The notes under the pieces were generated by a model. The model did not search any database. It was not told where the DNA came from and saw only the letters and a program-made list of their open reading frames with translations. From Hymenobacter sp. BT559 (GTDB lineage: Bacteria; Bacteroidota; Bacteroidia; Cytophagales; Hymenobacteraceae): a stretch of 64,000 nucleotides of DNA. Positions 61,021 through 64,000 of the stretch are shown here, in pieces. The stretch covers positions 248,001 through 312,000 of the forward strand of contig NZ_JAGETY010000002.1 in the NCBI RefSeq assembly GCF_017571525.1, given 5' to 3'. How positions within the stretch are numbered: the stretch's first letter is position 1; each line of letters begins with the position of its first letter. The position numbers and the translations under genes were made by a program.

Positions 61021-61055
61021 AAAAAAGCCCCGGCCGAGTTGGCCGGGGCTTTTTT
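61021..61055. terminator. Bidirectional terminator after hslU
   Basis: AAAAAAGCCCCGGCC (61021-61035) pairs with GGCCGGGGCTTTTTT (61041-61055) around GAGTT. The A-run and T-run allow it to end both hslU and the convergent susD transcript. Confidence 0.95.
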
Positions 61056-61070
61056 GGTATTACATGAGCT

Positions 61071-62444
61071 TTAAAAGCCTGTGTTTTGTACCAGTACACC
61101 ATTCGACAGGTTAACGTCGCGCAGGGGCAGCGGGAAGAGATTACGGAAGGTCTGGTTATAGGCGTTGGCTGTAGTAGTCGAGCCCAAAGCCGACTGCACC
61201 GTGTTGGTACGGCGCAGGTCAAACCAGTAGTGGCCTTCGTGCGCCAACTCTAAGCGGCGCTGCAACAAGATGTCGGCGATAAGGTCCGCAGCTGTTATAG
61301 CCGTCGTGTTAGCTAGGCCGGCACGCTTGCGGATGATGTTCAACTGCGTGGTAGCTGTAACTAAATCACCGGTTTGAGCAGCTGATTCGGCAATGGTAAG
61401 CACTACTTCCGTGTAGCGAATCATGTTGTAATAGTCATCGCGTGTGGTCGTATGCGTATACTTCAACGTAGTGCCAATCGAAGTTGCGTTGATGGGTAGA
61501 CGCAAGTCGCCGGCTGGATGCGCAGCAATCAGGCTCGGGCTAGGGTCAAACTCATTGCGGCCGCCCGGAGCTAAATACCAGTAGAAAGCATACAGGTTGG
61601 TGTCGGTGGCCGAAAAATATAGCTGCCAGATAGCATCGGGAGTAGTAGTCGATGCCAGGGTAGTCATCGTTGCAGCCGGCACTTGCTGAGCGTATTTCAG
61701 CGCGTCAGCGTAGTTGCGCATGCGCAGCTCGAAGCGGGCGCGCAGAGCTAAGGCAGCATTTTTCGTGGCCCGGAAGCCCGAGCTGGCCGATAAGGCGGGC
61801 AGATTAGCAATTGCAAAATCGAGGTCGGCTCGAATCGCAGCGGCGACATCTGCTTCCGAAGCGCGTGCCAGAGGCTGCGTTTGAGCGCCAATAGCCGTGG
61901 TAGGAGTCAGGCGAAGCGGGACGCCCAAGCCTCCTGAATAGCCGTAGCCTTGCGAAGTGCCTCCCCACAGCCCTAGCAGGTTCATATAAGTAATAGCCCG
62001 TATCACCCGCGCCTCACCCTGCGTGGTGAGCTTCGAAAAAGCCGGGTCGGTGATTTTGTCGGTTTCTTCCAGCAGGTAGTTGCACCGGTTAACAGTATCG
62101 TACATGCTGCTCCAGAGGGTACCTATTTCTACGTTGTCAGCCGAAATCTGATTTTGCGCAATCAGACCGTAAGTAGTATTGTAGGTACCCACCTCGATGA
62201 TGTTGTTAGACACCATATCTACATCGGAGGGAAAAGATGCTCCGTAGTAGTTTGTGTTCTGCAGGCCATCATAGCAGCCTAGCAGGCCCGCCGCCGCATC
62301 TTCTTTAGTGCTATAGCCTTTATCAGAACTGATATTGACTTGAGGCTCTACGTTGAGAGCCTTATCGCAAGCTCCTAATCCCAGGCCCAAGCTCAGTAAT
62401 AGAGCAGAGCGGGTAGCTAGCTGACGTAAAAAGGAAATTTGCAT
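61071..62444 (-). CDS. SusD/RagB family outer-membrane lipoprotein
   Basis: 457 residues from the ATG at 62444. Lipobox GLGAC places Cys26 at the mature end. The TPR-rich SusD fold is seen in YSTKEDAAAGLLGCYDGLQNTNYYG, NRCNYLLEET, EARVIRAITYMNLLGLWG, LRARFELRMRNYADALKYA and the C-terminal LQRRLELAHEGHYWFDLRRTNTV. It caps the SusC barrel and binds a glycan or peptide at the cell surface. No enzyme gene lies beside it in the window, so the ligand is unknown. It is directly downstream of the SusC gene (21 bases). Confidence 0.94.
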   Translation of the reverse strand: MQISFLRQLATRSALLLSLGLGLGACDKALNVEPQVNISSDKGYSTKEDAAAGLLGCYDGLQNTNYYGASFPSDVDMVSNNIIEVGTYNTTYGLIAQNQISADNVEIGTLWSSMYDTVNRCNYLLEETDKITDPAFSKLTTQGEARVIRAITYMNLLGLWGGTSQGYGYSGGLGVPLRLTPTTAIGAQTQPLARASEADVAAAIRADLDFAIANLPALSASSGFRATKNAALALRARFELRMRNYADALKYAQQVPAATMTTLASTTTPDAIWQLYFSATDTNLYAFYWYLAPGGRNEFDPSPSLIAAHPAGDLRLPINATSIGTTLKYTHTTTRDDYYNMIRYTEVVLTIAESAAQTGDLVTATTQLNIIRKRAGLANTTAITAADLIADILLQRRLELAHEGHYWFDLRRTNTVQSALGSTTTANAYNQTFRNLFPLPLRDVNLSNGVLVQNTGF

Positions 62445-62465
62445 ATAATAAGTAGTTGACAAGAA

Positions 62466-64000
62466 TTAGAAGCCTAGCGAAACGCCACCCGTGATGGTGC
62501 GGGCCTGCGGATACGTAAAGAAGTCCGTGCCTAGTGCCGCATTGGCGGTAGTAGCGCCCGAGCCCGAGCTAAAGGTGCTCACTTCGGGGTCCAGACCCGA
62601 GTACTTGGTGAAAGTTGCCAGGTTTTGGGCCTGCACGTAGATACGAGCTGTGCGCACGTGTGCACGCGACAACAAGGAAATAGGCAGGGTGTAGCCCAGT
62701 GTTACGCTTTTCAAGCGCGCAAACGAGCCATCTTCCAAGAAGCGGTCTGAAGTGCGGCTGTTGTTATTCGGGTCACCGTATACAGCGCGGGGCACGTCAG
62801 TATTGGTGTTGCTGGTCGTCCAGCGGTTCAGGGTGCTGGCGTCGCCAGCATATGACGTGCTCATGCCCTGCACATAGCTCTTGGGAGAGTTATAAATCTG
62901 GTTCCCGACGTTGTACTGGAAGAAGATGCTCAAGTCGAGACCCATGTAACGGAACGTGTTGGTCATGCCACCGTAGTATTTCGGCTGCGCGCTGCCCATA
63001 ATTTCCTGGTCGGCAGCAGTGATTACACCGTCGCCATTCAAGTCTTTGAACTTGATATCGCCAGGCTTAGTAGCAGTAGTCTGATAGGTAGCTGACTGGT
63101 TGCCGGTCGCCGTTTTAGCCGCTGCATCCAATGCATTGATTTCATCCTGCGTTTGGAAGATATGGTCTACCCGGTAGCCGTAGAAAGCACCCAGAGGCTG
63201 GCCGGCAGCGAGGCGGCTGGCAAAACCTTGAGCCAGGCCAGTCGGGCTGGGGTTAGCAATGTCCAGCACCTTGTTGCGGTTGAAGCTGATGTTGAAGTTC
63301 GTTTCCCAGTTGAAAGCAGTGCCTTCACCACGTACGTTAATTGACGTTAGGGCAACTTCAAGACCTTTGTTTTCGAGGCTACCTACGTTAGCGCTGTAGC
63401 TAGAGAAGCCGGTGTCATACACGATGCTTTGGGGCAGCAGCAAGTCAGTAGTGTGGCGATAGTACAGGTCGACCGAGGCGTAGAGGCGGTTTTGAATAAA
63501 GCCTAAATCCATGCCTACATCGGTAGCGCTGGTACGCTCCCACCGCAAGTCGGGGTTAGCTAGCTGCACAAGCGCTAGGCCTCCTTGGTCGAGGTAGTTA
63601 TAGCCTACCCCAATCAGGCCGCGAGCGCCAAAATTGGATACCGGCTGGTTGCCGGTCTGGCCATAGCTGCCCCGGATTTTAAGCTCACTGATAGCGGTCT
63701 GGTCTTTCAGGAAAGGCTCGTCGATTACACGCCAGCCTGCCGAAACAGCAGGAAAGTAGCCTACTCGGTTATTTTGACCGAAGCGCGAAGAGTTATCGCG
63801 GCGTACCGAAGCAGACAGCAGGTAGCGGCCTTTAAAAGCATAGTCAGCCTTTACCAACAAACCAAATAAGGTATTAGAGGTCGAAGAAGAGGTAATAGCT
63901 GACTTGGTAGCCCCGGCGGCTAGCTCCCGGATAGCATTGCTCGGGAAGCCCGTAACGGTAGCGAAGTTGTCGCTTTCAGCATCGCGCTGGTACTCCGCTA
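62466..64000 (-). CDS. SusC/RagA TonB-dependent receptor (partial, N-terminus outside window)
   Basis: The frame is open to the right edge; at least 510 C-terminal residues are visible and a TTG at 63860 is not a real start. This is the barrel part of a SusC family receptor: [91 protein letters not shown] and the final TFSSGSG...[11 protein letters not shown]. It imports ligand delivered by the SusD partner. Signal, carboxypeptidase-like domain and plug lie beyond 64000. Confidence 0.95.
   Translation of the reverse strand, partial: AEYQRDAESDNFATVTGFPSNAIRELAAGATKSAITSSSTSNTLFGLLVKADYAFKGRYLLSASVRRDNSSRFGQNNRVGYFPAVSAGWRVIDEPFLKDQTAISELKIRGSYGQTGNQPVSNFGARGLIGVGYNYLDQGGLALVQLANPDLRWERTSATDVGMDLGFIQNRLYASVDLYYRHTTDLLLPQSIVYDTGFSSYSANVGSLENKGLEVALTSINVRGEGTAFNWETNFNISFNRNKVLDIANPSPTGLAQGFASRLAAGQPLGAFYGYRVDHIFQTQDEINALDAAAKTATGNQSATYQTTATKPGDIKFKDLNGDGVITAADQEIMGSAQPKYYGGMTNTFRYMGLDLSIFFQYNVGNQIYNSPKSYVQGMSTSYAGDASTLNRWTTSNTNTDVPRAVYGDPNNNSRTSDRFLEDGSFARLKSVTLGYTLPISLLSRAHVRTARIYVQAQNLATFTKYSGLDPEVSTFSSGSGATTANAALGTDFFTYPQARTITGGVSLGF

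Noticed and set aside
1..64000. tRNA or rRNA genes
   Set aside because: No cloverleaf with a T-arm GGTTCGAATC-like sequence and no rRNA landmark was found on reading both strands; weak matches were not reported.

Overview
The window looks like chromosome from a high-GC Cytophagales bacterium (Bacteroidota), most plausibly Hymenobacter or a close relative. The evidence is a SusC/SusD pair, type IX secretion (T9SS) parts and a T9SS-sorted protease, promoter-like boxes of the Bacteroidota TAnnTTTG type, almost no Shine-Dalgarno sequences, about 60% GC and protein-level resemblance throughout. The genus is inferred from style, not from a marker gene. No rRNA, tRNA, CRISPR array, prophage or intact insertion sequence was seen.

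1-17000: carbohydrate use. A truncated retaining-type GH97 and a DUF1080 protein are followed by an RsbQ-like hydrolase and a GH20 hexosaminidase. Next comes a hexuronate module: a LacI-family regulator divergent from a GH2 enzyme with the NxKG motif of beta-glucuronidases, then an SDR-type mannonate oxidoreductase and mannonate dehydratase UxuA. An inverting SusB-like GH97, a GH130 lipoprotein and a class II cAMP phosphodiesterase follow. 17100-22400: small envelope proteins, an AI-2E family transporter and a large secreted M4 metalloprotease (FTP/M4/GEVED/T9SS sorting domain).

22965-30102 is the most unusual region. It is a co-directional set coding for a divergent AdoMet-decarboxylase-fold protein, a zinc-ribbon/DUF4178 membrane protein, a small His/Gly-rich membrane protein, a DUF350 protein and a membrane-fused aminopropyltransferase. 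It continues with an exported FAD oxidoreductase, a lipoprotein and a histidine-containing multi-pass membrane protein. It resembles a polyamine-type modification pathway placed at the membrane. The decarboxylase has Ser where the classical catalytic Cys should be, so its substrate may have changed.

30500-41000: a RICIN/PD40/OmpA outer-membrane protein, a Tudor-like DUF2945 protein, an amino-acid permease, two Spy/LTXXQ-like proteins, and a sulfur-related group (YeiH-type exporter with its LysR neighbour, metallo-beta-lactamase/rhodanese fusion). 41000-46300: comB and gcvT are divergent from a CZB zinc-sensor / CHASE3 histidine kinase / response regulator cassette, followed by rnhB. 46400-61000: housekeeping and envelope genes (EVE protein, PolX with a degenerate polymerase site, GT9, acyltransferase, PorE-like OmpA protein, Lon, PorQ, HslU without an adjacent hslV). 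61071-64000: SusD and the C-terminal part of its SusC partner, cut by the window edge.

Four genome-style features recur. Gene borders carry long, often perfect inverted repeats. One repeat family opens with a GTCATGCTGA-like sequence. Several genes have a TAnnTTTG-like box only 4-6 bases before the start codon, suggesting leaderless mRNAs. CTAG is common in codon contexts such as CCT-AGC, GCT-AGC and CTA-GCC.
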